From Streptomyces caniferus (lineage in GTDB: Bacteria > Actinomycetota > Actinomycetes > Streptomycetales > Streptomycetaceae), in the NCBI RefSeq assembly GCF_009811555.1, contig NZ_BLIN01000003.1:620001-684000 (forward strand): a stretch of 64,000 nucleotides of DNA, given 5' to 3'. The position numbers were made by a program, and so were the translations under genes. The notes beneath the pieces are model-generated. The model saw only the letters and a program-made list of their open reading frames with translations, made no database searches and was not told the origin of the DNA. Each line of letters begins with the position of its first letter. Within the stretch, counting starts at the first letter, position 1. Shown piece after piece: positions 42,580 to 54,135 of the stretch.

Positions 42580-43752
42580 TCAACGCGTCTCGGGCCCCGC
42601 GAGGTGGCGGGCGATCACCATCCGCTGGATCTGGTTGGTGCCCTCGACGATCTGCAGGACCTTGGCCTCGCGCATATAGCGCTCGGCCGGGAAGTCGAGG
42701 GTGTAGCCGTAGCCGCCGAGGAGCTGGACGGCGTCGGTGGTCACCCGCATCGCGGTGTCCGTGCAGAACAGCTTGGCCATCGCCGCTTCCTTGGAGAACG
42801 GCAGACCGGCGTCGCGCAGCCGGGCGGCGGTGAGGTAGAGGGCGCGGCCGGCCTCGATCTGGGTCGCCATGTCGGCGAGCATGAAGCGCAGGCCCTGGAA
42901 GTCGACGATCGGGCGGCCGAATTGCTGCCGTTCGGCGGTGTACGCGAGCGCCTCGTCCAGCGCCGCCTGGGCGACACCGACGGCGCAGGCCGCGATGCCC
43001 AGGCGCCCGGAGTCCAGGGCGGACAGGGCGATGGCGAAGCCCTGCCCCTCGTCCCCGAGGCGGCGGGAGTCGGGGATGCGGACGGCGTCGAAGTGCAGCT
43101 GGGCCGTCGGGGAACCCTTCATGCCCATCTTGCGCTCGGGCGCCGCGGCGCTGAGACCCTCGGCGTCGCCGGGAACGAGGAAGGCGGTGATGCCATGGGC
43201 GCCGCCGCCGCCGGTCCGGGCCAGCACGGTGTAGAAGTCGGCGACGCCGCCGTGGGTGGTCCAGGCCTTGGTGCCCTCCAGCCGCCAGGTGTCGCCCTCC
43301 CGGGTCGCCCGGGTGGTCAGGGATGCGGCATCGGAGCCCGAGGAGGGCTCGGAGAGGCAGTAGGCGCCGACGAGTCCGCCGCCGAGCATGTCCGGCAGGT
43401 GTTCGGCGCGCTGCTCCTTGGTGCCGTAGCCGGCGAGCGCATGGCAGGCGAGGGTGTGCACGCTGACGCCGAGGCCGACGGTGAGCCGGGCGGCGGCGAG
43501 TTCCTCCAGAACCTGGAGATAGACCTCGTAGGGCTGTCCGCCGCCGCCGAACTCCTCGTCGTAGGGCAGCGAGAGCAGTCCGGATTCCGACAGCAGTGTG
43601 AAGGTCTCGCGCGGGAAGTGCCCGGCGTCCTCCTCCTCGGCGGCCGTCGGCCTGATCTCGCGCTCGGCGAGCTCACGTACGAGGGTCAACAGGTCGCGGG
43701 CTTCCTCCGTGGGCAGCCTGCGGTCCACCGGCCGGGGGCCGTACTCGGTCAT
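42580..43752 (-). CDS. Acyl-CoA dehydrogenase
   Basis: This 390-residue flavoenzyme starts at ATG 43752. All three domains are present: an N-terminal helical domain (ARDLLTLVRELAEREIRP), FAD-contact motifs (AYCLSEPSSGSDAASLTTRA and KAWTTHGGVADFYTVLAR) and a C-terminal helical domain. The last carries AVQLLGGYGYTLDFPAERYMREAK and KVLQIVEGTNQIQRMVIARH, where the conserved Glu is the catalytic base of short-chain family members. It performs the first oxidation of acyl-CoA beta-oxidation or branched-chain amino acid breakdown. It diverges from the chitinase gene. Confidence 0.94.
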   Translation of the reverse strand: MTEYGPRPVDRRLPTEEARDLLTLVRELAEREIRPTAAEEEDAGHFPRETFTLLSESGLLSLPYDEEFGGGGQPYEVYLQVLEELAAARLTVGLGVSVHTLACHALAGYGTKEQRAEHLPDMLGGGLVGAYCLSEPSSGSDAASLTTRATREGDTWRLEGTKAWTTHGGVADFYTVLARTGGGGAHGITAFLVPGDAEGLSAAAPERKMGMKGSPTAQLHFDAVRIPDSRRLGDEGQGFAIALSALDSGRLGIAACAVGVAQAALDEALAYTAERQQFGRPIVDFQGLRFMLADMATQIEAGRALYLTAARLRDAGLPFSKEAAMAKLFCTDTAMRVTTDAVQLLGGYGYTLDFPAERYMREAKVLQIVEGTNQIQRMVIARHLAGPETR

Positions 43753-43967
43753 GGCGGCGCTCTCCTCCCTGTCGGGCGCTGCGGCGACACGCGCGGGGTG
43801 GGCGGCGGCGCCGGTTTCGTCGTGCCAGGCCGATGATCGCGTTCCGGGTCGCGGAAGGCGATGACCTGCGGCGGTGGCGCTAGGAGTATGCCCGATCGGC
43901 GGCCCCGCGTCACGGGTTGATCATCACGGACTGCGGGAATCCGGTCCGCGCACCGGCCGGTCGCCGA

Positions 43968-44010
43968 ATTGGTCCGAACCATTGACTCACTGGTCTAGTC
44001 CTTCTACCTT
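43968..44010 (+). promoter_or_regulatory. Chitinase promoter with DasR-like/chi direct repeats
   Basis: TTGACT (43982-43987), 17 bp, TACCTT (44005-44010) forms the promoter. Two 12-bp repeats, TGGTCCGAACCA (43970-43981) and TGGTCTAGTCCT (43991-44002), flank the -35 and are 21 bp apart, about two helical turns. The second lies within ACTGGTCTAGTCCTTC, which agrees with the DasR element ACTGGTCTAGACCAGT at 12 of 16 positions. The first agrees at 11 of 16. Confidence 0.75.
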
Positions 44011-44090
44011 CTCCTCCAACGTTCAACGCGTTCATGCCAATTCGGAACGCAGGTCAGGCTCCACCCCTCGCCCCCCTCCGAGGAGACGAC

Positions 44091-45374
<1,284 letters not shown>

Positions 45375-45398
45375 GCCCCGGAGAGCGCGGAGCGGGAC

Positions 45399-45426
45399 GG
45401 GCGGGAGGCGGCGGCCTCCCGCCCGT
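45399..45426 (+). terminator. Chitinase terminator
   Basis: A 12-bp perfect stem CGGGCGGGAGGC (45399-45410)/GCCTCCCGCCCG (45415-45426) with the loop GGCG starts 25 bp after the chitinase stop. Confidence 0.85.
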
Positions 45427-45623
45427 TCGTCGTACGGCGGCGGCGGCCCCTCCGGCGGCAGCGCCCGGCACCGGCAGGACGGCCCGCTCCGGTGGCGACT
45501 GGGTGCACGGTGATTACGGTGACGCCCGTGGGTGACCCGGCGCGCCCGCGGGGTTTACGCCCCCGCCCGGTACGAGCACCATCGGCCGTACGGGGGCAGG
45601 AGCCGCATGTGAAGAGGTGACGC

Positions 45624-46946
45624 GTGGTCAACCCTTGGCTGGCGATGGAGACCGGGGCCGATCCGGTGGAGCGCACTCGCACGGTGCGCCGGGCCCATGC
45701 GGCCTTCCTGAGCGACGGGACCGTCGCGCCACCGGTCCGCCAGGTCGTCGCCGACTCCTGGCGCCGCTCCGCCGACGCCCGGGCGGCGGCGGACGGCGCC
45801 GCGCCCATCGACCTGGACGAGGCCGCCCTCGGCGCCTACCGGGACGGGCATCCGCTGGCCCGCGCGATGCCCGTCTTCCGGGAGCTGCTGGGCAGCTTCG
45901 CACAGGACGGGGCGCATCTGCTGGCCGTCTGCGATCCGCAGGGACGGCTGCTGTGGGTGGAGGGTCACCGCGGGGTGCGGCGCAGTGCCGAGCGGATGAA
46001 CTTCGTGGTCGGTGCCCGCTGGGACGAACGGCACGCGGGCACCAATGCCCCCGGCACCGCGCTCGCCGCCGATCACGCCGTACAGATCTTCGCCGCCGAG
46101 CACTACAACCGGCAGGTGCAGCGCTGGACCTGCGCCGCCGCCCCGCTGCACGATCCGCGGACCGGGCGGCTGCTGGGCGCGGTCGACATCACCGGCGGCG
46201 ACCATCTGGCGAGCCCGCACAGCCTGGCGCTCGTCCAGGCCACCGCACGTGCCGCGGAGGCCCATCTCGCCGCGGACGTACCGGAGTTGGGCGTCTGCCT
46301 GTCGGCGCTCGGCCGGGACGAGGCGCTGCTGGTGGTGGACGGACAGCGACTCCGGCTCGGCCGCCGGCACAGCGAGATCATGGTGCTGCTGGCCCGGCAC
46401 CCCGACGGGCTGACGGGCGATCAGCTCTCGGTGCTGCTCTACGGCGAGCGCGAGATGCGCCCGGTGACGCTGCGGGCCGAGCTGTCCCGGCTGCGCCACC
46501 TCGTCGGCACACTGCTGCATTCGCGTCCGTACCGGCTCAGCCGGCCCGTCGAGACCGACCTGTGCGCCGTCGAGGAGGCCTTGGCGGCCGGTGAGGTGCG
46601 CGCCGCGCTGGGCGCGTACCGCGGCCCGCTGCTGCCCCTGTCGGAGGCGCCCGGCGTACAGCGGCAGCGCGGAGCGCTGGAGGACCGGCTACGGCGTACG
46701 CTGCTCGCCGTCCGCGACCCCGGCCTGCTGCGCGAGTGGTCGCGCACCCCCTGGGGCGAGGACGACCTGGAGATCTGGGAGGCCCTGGTGGACGCCCTCC
46801 CGGAGCGCTCCCCGGCCCGCAGCGCGCCGATGGCCACCGCGGACCGGCTGCGCGCGGCGTACGGCCTGACCGGCGCTTCCTCCCGTGCCGTGCACGCGCC
46901 GGCCGCCGCGCGCGTCGCAACGTTCACGCAACCTCCGCCGCCTTAG
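45624..46946 (+). CDS. GAF-domain transcriptional regulator of the aldehyde dehydrogenase gene
   Basis: This 440-residue protein starts at GTG 45624 with GAGGTGA upstream. The N-terminal 230 residues resemble the sensor part of AcoR-type activators: [10 protein letters not shown], then a GAF-like domain ([65 protein letters not shown]). In place of the sigma-54 AAA+ module there is a winged-helix region ([51 protein letters not shown]). This is followed by a helical BTAD-like segment. It should therefore act with ordinary RNA polymerase. The ALDH gene follows after 67 bp and is the likely target. Confidence 0.85.
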   Translation: MVNPWLAMETGADPVERTRTVRRAHAAFLSDGTVAPPVRQVVADSWRRSADARAAADGAAPIDLDEAALGAYRDGHPLARAMPVFRELLGSFAQDGAHLLAVCDPQGRLLWVEGHRGVRRSAERMNFVVGARWDERHAGTNAPGTALAADHAVQIFAAEHYNRQVQRWTCAAAPLHDPRTGRLLGAVDITGGDHLASPHSLALVQATARAAEAHLAADVPELGVCLSALGRDEALLVVDGQRLRLGRRHSEIMVLLARHPDGLTGDQLSVLLYGEREMRPVTLRAELSRLRHLVGTLLHSRPYRLSRPVETDLCAVEEALAAGEVRAALGAYRGPLLPLSEAPGVQRQRGALEDRLRRTLLAVRDPGLLREWSRTPWGEDDLEIWEALVDALPERSPARSAPMATADRLRAAYGLTGASSRAVHAPAAARVATFTQPPPP

Positions 46947-47013
46947 CCTGCGCACAACGCCCGTCACACGGGAGTGGCGGGCACCGCGCCGAGAGCGATT
47001 GGGAGGCCGCACC

Positions 47014-48537
<1,524 letters not shown>

Positions 48538-48545
48538 AGGTCTCA

Positions 48546-48588
48546 AGTCGGTTGCCCGGAGACTCCGTTCCACTCCAGGCAACCGACT
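48546..48588 (+). terminator. Terminator-like inverted repeat after the aldehyde dehydrogenase
   Basis: AGTCGGTTGCC (48546-48556) and its exact complement (48578-48588) are separated by a 21-nt loop and begin nine bases after the stop codon. No other feature is seen between here and the pseudogene at 48715. Confidence 0.6.
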
Positions 48589-48714
48589 GCACCTGCGCTA
48601 CTCTCCGCGATCGCCTCAGCACCTCGCGCCACGATTGGCGTCTCAAGCGAATTCTCCCGGACCAGTAGCGGACCGAACGACCCCGTCGACCCCTGCCCGG
48701 ACGACGCACACAAG

Positions 48715-49034
48715 CTAGACATCCACCGCGTCGTGCCGCTGGCCGAACCCTGGGGCTCCGGCGCTTCGACGTGGTCTGCGGCCGAGCGGAAGCGCTACGC
48801 GAACGACTCGGTGATCCGCGGTCCCTGCGGGTGGTATCGGCGGCGACAAATAGACCGAAGGGAAACCGAGACCCGGCCCAGTGTCTACCCTCGTTCTCCG
48901 GCGACCGGTGCACCTACCTCACAGACTGTGTGACGAAGAAGATGTGCTGGCAGCTCGCCGTCGTAGAGGCGGAACAGGCAGCCCCTACCCAGGAGTTGGC
49001 CGCCTGCCCGAACGCGCCCGTAAGGTCACGTTAA
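48715..49034 (+). pseudogene. Remnant of a secreted HNH (DUF1524-type) endonuclease gene, frameshifted
   Basis: Two adjacent frames give the C-terminal half of the common Streptomyces HNH endonuclease. Frame one reads LDIHRVVPLAEPWGSGASTW and SAAERKRYAND; frame two continues LGDPRSLRVVSAATNRPKGN and RCTYLTDCVTKKMCWQLAV. The switch falls after C48807, where loss of a single C would explain it (AACGAC-TCGGT for AACGACCTCGGT). The core DIDH motif also lacks its second Asp (DIHR). The signal peptide and N-terminal half are missing. It is non-functional and marks the junction between core genes and the biosynthetic region. Confidence 0.75.
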
Positions 49035-49089
49035 GGACAGATCTCCTCGCGCCGACCGAACCGTTCGGTGGCGGGCAGCTGGTCGACGG

Positions 49090-50070
49090 CTATGCGGACA
49101 TCCCCAGCAGGAGCACCCCGGCGCCGACCAATGCGACACCGCCCCAGGCTGCTAGGCCCAGGTGTTCGCCGACCACCAGCACGCTGAGCACGGCAGCGAC
49201 CACCGGCTCGACGAGGCTCAGGGACGTGGCCGTGCTGGCGGAGACCCTGGACAGGCCGATGCCGAAGAGCACATAGGCCAACGACATGGGCACCACTGCG
49301 AGGTATGCCGAGACCACCAGGCCGCTTGCTGACTGGAACAGGGGGCCGCCGGTGAGCACGAGGACCGGCAGCAGCAGCACTGCGCCGCCGCCGAAGATGA
49401 GCCCCATGACCGGGCGGGAAGCGGCTCCCTGGCGCATCAACCGGCCGGCGGCGTACGAGTAGCCGGCGTACGTGGCTCCCGCGACCAGTCCGAGTGCCGT
49501 CCCACCCGCCACCGCGGCCAGGCTCTGCGTTTGGTCGCCCGCACCGTGATGGCCGTTGACCAGAAACACGACTCCGATGGCCGACACCGCAGTGGCGGCG
49601 GCCCATCTGGCGTTGAGCCGGGAACCGTCCAGTACGCGCTCGATCAGGACCGCGAAGACGGGCGAGGATCCGATGGACACCACCGTGCCGATCGCCACGC
49701 CCGCGATGGCCATCGACGAGTAGAAGGCCAGGGGATAGATCGCGACGCAGAGCGCGCCCGCGAGGGCGGTGAGGAGAGCGCGGCGACCGGCGCGGAGCAG
49801 GGGAAGGACCGATCGGCCCGCCAGGGCGAGGAGGATCAGACCGCCGCAGCCCATGGTGACCGCACCGATGGCCAAGGGTGAGGCGGCAGTGGGGGCGAAG
49901 TGTGCGGCCGTGCCGGTGGTGCCCCACGTGAGGGCGGCGATGAGTACGGGGAGGGGGCCCCGCCGGAAGGAGCGCCGGCGTGAGGCGGGGGCGGGCAGGC
50001 TGCCGGGAAGCTCCGTGAGGCCGGCCGACGGCCCGCTCACGGGCGTCGCACTTCCTTGGGTGGTGGACAT
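49090..50070 (-). CDS. EamA/DMT-family exporter
   Basis: This 326-residue protein has ten predicted membrane helices in two EamA repeats (first helix LPVLIALTWGTTGTAAHFAP-like; second repeat AAVAGGTALGLVAGATYAGYSY). A Pro/Ser-rich cytoplasmic N-terminus of about 35 residues precedes them. DMT transporters of this type export amino acids or small metabolites. The ATG at 50070 shares its A with the TGA of the upstream aminotransferase gene (TGATG), so the two are coupled. As part of the putative NRPS cluster it may export the product or an amino-acid intermediate (inference). Confidence 0.87.
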   Translation of the reverse strand: MSTTQGSATPVSGPSAGLTELPGSLPAPASRRRSFRRGPLPVLIAALTWGTTGTAAHFAPTAASPLAIGAVTMGCGGLILLALAGRSVLPLLRAGRRALLTALAGALCVAIYPLAFYSSMAIAGVAIGTVVSIGSSPVFAVLIERVLDGSRLNARWAAATAVSAIGVVFLVNGHHGAGDQTQSLAAVAGGTALGLVAGATYAGYSYAAGRLMRQGAASRPVMGLIFGGGAVLLLPVLVLTGGPLFQSASGLVVSAYLAVVPMSLAYVLFGIGLSRVSASTATSLSLVEPVVAAVLSVLVVGEHLGLAAWGGVALVGAGVLLLGMSA

Positions 50071-51248
50071 CAGCGGCCCAGGTTCCGCAGGCGCCGGACG
50101 GCCTCATCCAGGGTGCCGCGCCGCTTGCAGAAGGCGAAACGGACGAACGGTGCGCCCTCGGTGCTGTCGTAGAAGACCGAGTTGGGGATCGCGACCACAC
50201 CGCTGCGTTCGGGGAGGGAACGGCAGAAAGCCGGTCCGTCCTCGCACTGGGGGACACCGGCAGCGGCGAGCGGGCGGATGTCGGCGGTGACGAAGTAGGT
50301 GCCGCGCGGCGGGAGGACGGTGAAGCCGGCTTCGCGGAGCCCGGTGACCATCAGGTCGCGCTTTCCGGCCAGTTCGTCGCGGAGCTCCTTGAAGTAGGTG
50401 TCGGGAAGCCGCAATGCCTCCGCGATGGCGTACTGGAAGGGCCCGGAGCTGACGTAGGTCAGAAACTGCTTCACGGAACGTACCTCCGCCACGAGCTCCG
50501 GCGTACCGGTCACCCAGCCGACCTTCCATCCCGTGAAGGAGAAGGTCTTCCCCGAGGAACTGATCGTCAGGGTTCGTTCGCGCATGCCGGGCAGGGTGGC
50601 GATGGGGAGGTGCTGCCGGTTGCCGTATACGAGGTGCTCGTAGACCTCATCGGAAATGACCAACAGGTCGTGCTCGCAGGCCAGTTCGGCGATGGCCGAT
50701 AGCTCGTCCCGGGCGAGGACTGTGCCGGTCGGGTTGTGCGGCGTGTTGAGCAGGATCACCTTGGTGTGGCGGGTGACCGCAGCGCGCAGTTCGTCGAGGT
50801 CCAGCGTGAAGCCGTCCGCGCCCGCGTGCAGTGTCACGGGTACCCGGGTGCCGCCGGCGAGGGCGATGCAGGCCGCGTACGAGTCGTAGTACGGCTCCAG
50901 GACGAGCACTTCGTCACCGGGTTCAACCAGGGCCAGGAGGGCGGCGGCGAGGGCTTCGGTCGCTCCGGCCGTGACCAGTACCTCCGCCTCCGGGTCGTAG
51001 GACAGGCCGTACCAGTGGAACTGGTGGTGGGCGATCGACTGGCGTAACTCAGGGATTCCGGGCCCTGGGGGGTACTGGTTACCCCGGCCCTCGCGGATGG
51101 CGCACACGGCGGCCTCACGTATTTCCGGCGGCCCGTCGGTGTCGGGGAATCCCTGGCCGAGGTTGATCGCGTCGGTGGCGGCGGCGAGCGCGGACATCTC
51201 GGCGAAGATCGTGGTGTTGAAGGCGGACAGGCGGTGGTTCGGGCTCAT
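50070..51248 (-). CDS. PLP-dependent aminotransferase, probably methionine-salvage (MtnE-like) transaminase
   Basis: This 392-residue fold-type-I aminotransferase starts at ATG 51248. Motifs: INLGQGFPDTDGPPEIREAA, ATEALAAALLALVEPGDEVLVLEP, LLNTPHNPTGTVLARDEL, VISDEVYEHLVYG, and SSSGKTFSFTGWKVGWVTG with the PLP lysine. The pattern is that of the YbdL/KAT methionine and kynurenine aminotransferases. These convert 2-keto-4-methylthiobutyrate to methionine, the last step of methionine salvage. All other mtn genes lie 5-10 kb to the right and no other transaminase is present, so assignment as MtnE is reasonable but inferred. Two TGCAATGCATG boxes lie in its upstream region. Confidence 0.85.
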   Translation of the reverse strand: MSPNHRLSAFNTTIFAEMSALAAATDAINLGQGFPDTDGPPEIREAAVCAIREGRGNQYPPGPGIPELRQSIAHHQFHWYGLSYDPEAEVLVTAGATEALAAALLALVEPGDEVLVLEPYYDSYAACIALAGGTRVPVTLHAGADGFTLDLDELRAAVTRHTKVILLNTPHNPTGTVLARDELSAIAELACEHDLLVISDEVYEHLVYGNRQHLPIATLPGMRERTLTISSSGKTFSFTGWKVGWVTGTPELVAEVRSVKQFLTYVSSGPFQYAIAEALRLPDTYFKELRDELAGKRDLMVTGLREAGFTVLPPRGTYFVTADIRPLAAAGVPQCEDGPAFCRSLPERSGVVAIPNSVFYDSTEGAPFVRFAFCKRRGTLDEAVRRLRNLGR

Positions 51249-51309
51249 GAACTGCCTTTCCTGCGGGCGACCGGGCCAGGGCTCCTGGTGCGGGTCCGAG
51301 GCTCACGCG

Positions 51310-51349
51310 ATGCAATGCATGGTTCACGCGTCGGGAAGTGCAATGCATG
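51310..51349. repeat. Paired TGCAATGCATG boxes upstream of the aminotransferase gene
   Basis: TGCAATGCATG occurs at 51311-51321 and 51339-51349, 28 bp apart, 60-100 bp upstream of the aminotransferase start. Each contains the palindrome ATGCAT and the half-site TGCAA. The same ATGCAA word makes up the inverted repeat over the MFS promoter at 52452-52469. One regulator, probably the RpiR protein encoded between them, could bind both regions. Confidence 0.6.
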
Positions 51350-51475
51350 TTGCCATTCGCGCTCACGCCTGACAACCAGCGTCCCGGGGCGCGAGGCGGG
51401 TGGGCGGGCCGGTCGCCCCGGGGGACGGCCGGCCCGCCTCGCACGCACCCCGCACCGCGGCGGGAAGGCGGAGCG

Positions 51476-52327
51476 CTAGCTCTCGTGCTGCAGGTCCATT
51501 TCCTGCCAGATCTTCCCCATGTTGGTGAGGGCGGCGGACACCGTCGCACCGCCCCGCCGCTCCAGCTCCGCGACGACCGCGTTGGCCGCACAGACACCGG
51601 CCACTATCGAGGGGAACCAACTGCCGCTCTCCGACGGCACCGTGAGCATGTGGGTGGCGATCTCAGCCAGTGGCGAGGTGGAGCTGTCGGTGATGACGCA
51701 CACGGTGGCGCCGCGGCTGCCGGCGACCCGCGCCGCCCGTAGCACCTCTTTGTGCAGCCGCCAGAAAGAGACGACGACCAGACAGCTGCGGGGCGACATC
51801 CGGCCAAGTTCATTGGCGAGATGGACGCCACCCTGGCTCTCCATGACCACCGGGTAGCCCATCACGGCGGACAGATGGGCCAGCGGCGCGCCGACGCCCG
51901 CATAGCTCCCGACCGCGACGACTACGGTCCGGTCGGCGCCCGCGATGGCCGCCGCGAACGCCTCGACCGCCGTCGGATCCAGGCTTCGCGCCAGCAGGGT
52001 GAGGCTGGCGATGTCCTGTCGCAGGGCCCGCGCAGAGGCCCGCTCCGAGCGGTCGGCCCGTTCGGCCAGGATCTCCAGCGCGGTCAAGGACGCCAGGTAC
52101 CGCGACCGCACTTCGGCGCGGAGGCTCAGCCAACCGTCGAAGCCCAGCGATTGGGCGGCCCGGACCACGGTCGCGGTGTTCACCCCCGCCCGCTCGGCGA
52201 CCTCGGCCGCCGATGCGTAGGACGCCAGGCGCGGCTGACCGGCGATCACGTCCAGCACCGTCGCGATCTTCGGTGAAGCGGTGTGCCCCTTCCGCAACTC
52301 AGCGAGCCATTCACGGACTTGTGACAT
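51476..52327 (-). CDS. MurR/RpiR-family transcriptional regulator
   Basis: This 283-residue protein starts at ATG 52327 with GAGGAAG upstream. The N-terminal RpiR helix-turn-helix (IATVLDVIAGQPRLASYASA, then EVAERAGVNTATVVRAAQSL) is followed by a SIS domain (TVVVAVGSYAGVGAPLAHLSAVMGY, SCLVVVSFWRLHKEVLRAAR, TVCVITDSSTSPLA). SIS domains bind phosphosugars; a phosphorylated methylthioribose from the salvage pathway would be a fitting ligand here (inference). It lies between the leftward aminotransferase/EamA pair and the rightward biosynthetic operon. The 313-bp divergent region contains a candidate operator. Confidence 0.88.
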   Translation of the reverse strand: MSQVREWLAELRKGHTASPKIATVLDVIAGQPRLASYASAAEVAERAGVNTATVVRAAQSLGFDGWLSLRAEVRSRYLASLTALEILAERADRSERASARALRQDIASLTLLARSLDPTAVEAFAAAIAGADRTVVVAVGSYAGVGAPLAHLSAVMGYPVVMESQGGVHLANELGRMSPRSCLVVVSFWRLHKEVLRAARVAGSRGATVCVITDSSTSPLAEIATHMLTVPSESGSWFPSIVAGVCAANAVVAELERRGGATVSAALTNMGKIWQEMDLQHES

Positions 52328-52451
52328 GTCTGCTTCCTCTCTCCGTTCGGCCCGGAGCCCACGCGACACGGACTCGGCGTGAGCGCAGTCCCGACAAGGG
52401 CATGGACGCCGTCCCCAGGAGCCCGCTCGGGCGGCGACCATCGCCCCTCCG

Positions 52452-52492
52452 ATGCAACGTCCCTTGCATGGAAGTCGCTCGTGCACTATATG
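52452..52492 (+). promoter_or_regulatory. MFS/biosynthetic operon promoter with overlapping operator
   Basis: The perfect inverted repeat ATGCAA-N6-TTGCAT (52452-52469) ends in a -35 hexamer TTGCAT. After a 17-bp spacer comes the -10 TATATG (52487-52492). A dimer bound to the repeat would cover the -35. It lies 149 bp upstream of the MFS start codon. Confidence 0.65.
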
Positions 52493-52640
52493 TTGTTCGG
52501 CATGCCAGCATGACCCATGTCCGATCCGGCTCACCGGAAGCCCCAACTCCGTTGTCCGACATGCCATTTCGTCGGCCGGGAGCGACAGCTCCGCCGGTGT
52601 CACGGACTCTCAGTTCGAGAAAGGGCCTGTCATTTCTGAT

Positions 52641-54065
52641 GTGATCGCTCGACTTGAGCGCATCCCCCTCTGTCGCGCACATTACCGATTACTGGTGATG
52701 GGTGGACTGGGACTGACATTCGACGGGCTCGACGTGGCGTCACTCGCCTTCCTCCTGCCCAGTGCGAGTGCGGAGTGGCACCTCAGTTCCGCCCAGACCG
52801 GCCTGCTGGGCAGTTCAACCCTGATGGGCTACCTGGTGGGGGCCCTGCTGGCCGGAATCGTCGGTGACCGGGTGGGCCGTCGCCGGGTCATGATGTGGGC
52901 GCTGACCCTGTACTGCACCGCAACCCTCCTCGCCGCATTCGCCCCGAACTGGGAATTCTTCTTCGCCGCCCGGGTGCTCGCCGGAGTGGGCACCGGATCC
53001 GAATCCGTGATCATTCCGTCGTTCCTCTCGGAATTCGCTCCGGGCAGGTTGCGCGGACGGTTCGTGGGCGGACTCGCGGGTTTCTTCTCGTTCGGCTACG
53101 TCATGGCCGCCCTGCTGGGGCGCTTCGTCGTGCCGGCCTCCGCCGACGGCTGGCGGATCGTACAGGTCATCTGCACATTGCCGGTGCTGATGCTGCTGTG
53201 GTGGCGTCGTTCCGTCCCCGAGTCGCCGCGCTTCCTGGTCGCCGTCGGCCGCGAGGACGAGGCCCGCAGGGTGGTCGACGAACTGGAGGCACAGGCGGTG
53301 TCCGCGCTAGGCCGCGAACTGCCGCCCGTCCCGCCGAGCGCCCCCGCGCCCGTCCCGCCGCGCACGCCCCCACCCACCGTGTTGCAGGGGCTGGCGGCCC
53401 TGTGGCGGGGTGGACTCGCCCGCCGGACAGCTCCCTTGTGGCTGCTGTGGCTGGTCAACACCTTTGCCTTCTACGGGTTCTTCACGTTCGTGCCGACCCT
53501 GCTGGCGGAGGGCGGGCTGACGATCACCAAGAGCTTCAGCTACTCGATCGTCATCTACCTGGCACAGATACCGGGTTACTACGTGGCCGCGCTGCTCAAC
53601 GACGTGATGGACCGCAAGTGGACGATCGGAGTGTGCCTGGGCGGCGGGGCCGTCTCCGCCGCTCTGCTGTCCTCGTCCGGAATCTCCGCCCAGGTCATGG
53701 TCTACGGGGCCATGCTGTCGTTCTTCATGAACGGGGTGTACGCCTCCATCTACGCCTACACCCCCGAGGTGTACCCGACGGTGATCCGCGCACAGGGAGT
53801 GGGCGCGGCCTCGGCCTTCGGACGGGTGGGGGGCATCGCGGCTCCCCTCATCATCGGGTCCGCCTACCCCACGCTGGGCTTCACCGGCGTCTTCGTGATG
53901 ACCGCCGCCGCCCTGCTCGTCGGGGCTCTGGCGATCCTCGCCTTCGGTGTCTCGACCAAGGGGCGGACCCTGGAAGACATCGCCCTGCCGTCGGCCGCGC
54001 CGCCCGGTCCCGCACCGGACACGGCCGCGCATTTCACGCCGGCCGACGCGCCCCGCTCCCCCTGA
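52641..54065 (+). CDS. MFS transporter (sugar/aromatic-acid porter-like)
   Basis: This 474-residue, 12-helix transporter is taken to start at GTG 52641, which begins the family-typical IARLERIPLCRAHYRLLVMGG; the frame is open further upstream but without a start that fits. Signature loop GDRVGRRRVMMW lies between helices 2 and 3, PESPRFLVAVGREDEARRVV before the central loop, and YTPEVYPTVIRAQGVG between helices 10 and 11. These features match the SV2/AAHS-like porters. The central loop contains a Pro-rich insertion (PVPPSAPAPVPPRTPPP). As the first rightward gene from the RpiR-flanked promoter, it may export the cluster product or import a precursor. Confidence 0.88.
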   Translation: MIARLERIPLCRAHYRLLVMGGLGLTFDGLDVASLAFLLPSASAEWHLSSAQTGLLGSSTLMGYLVGALLAGIVGDRVGRRRVMMWALTLYCTATLLAAFAPNWEFFFAARVLAGVGTGSESVIIPSFLSEFAPGRLRGRFVGGLAGFFSFGYVMAALLGRFVVPASADGWRIVQVICTLPVLMLLWWRRSVPESPRFLVAVGREDEARRVVDELEAQAVSALGRELPPVPPSAPAPVPPRTPPPTVLQGLAALWRGGLARRTAPLWLLWLVNTFAFYGFFTFVPTLLAEGGLTITKSFSYSIVIYLAQIPGYYVAALLNDVMDRKWTIGVCLGGGAVSAALLSSSGISAQVMVYGAMLSFFMNGVYASIYAYTPEVYPTVIRAQGVGAASAFGRVGGIAAPLIIGSAYPTLGFTGVFVMTAAALLVGALAILAFGVSTKGRTLEDIALPSAAPPGPAPDTAAHFTPADAPRSP

Positions 54066-54135
54066 CGCCACAAGGCACCCCCTTCACCTTCCCCTGAATC
54101 CTGTGACTTCCCATGACTCCATGTGAGGAGGGACG

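Noticed and set aside
50070..51248. Reading the aminotransferase as an ACC synthase that would itself release MTA from SAM
   Set aside because: ACC synthases share the fold, but the motif set (LNTPHNPTGTVL, SSSGKTFSFTGWKVGW) is that of the YbdL/KAT methionine-kynurenine transaminases, and the pathway otherwise lacks MtnE.
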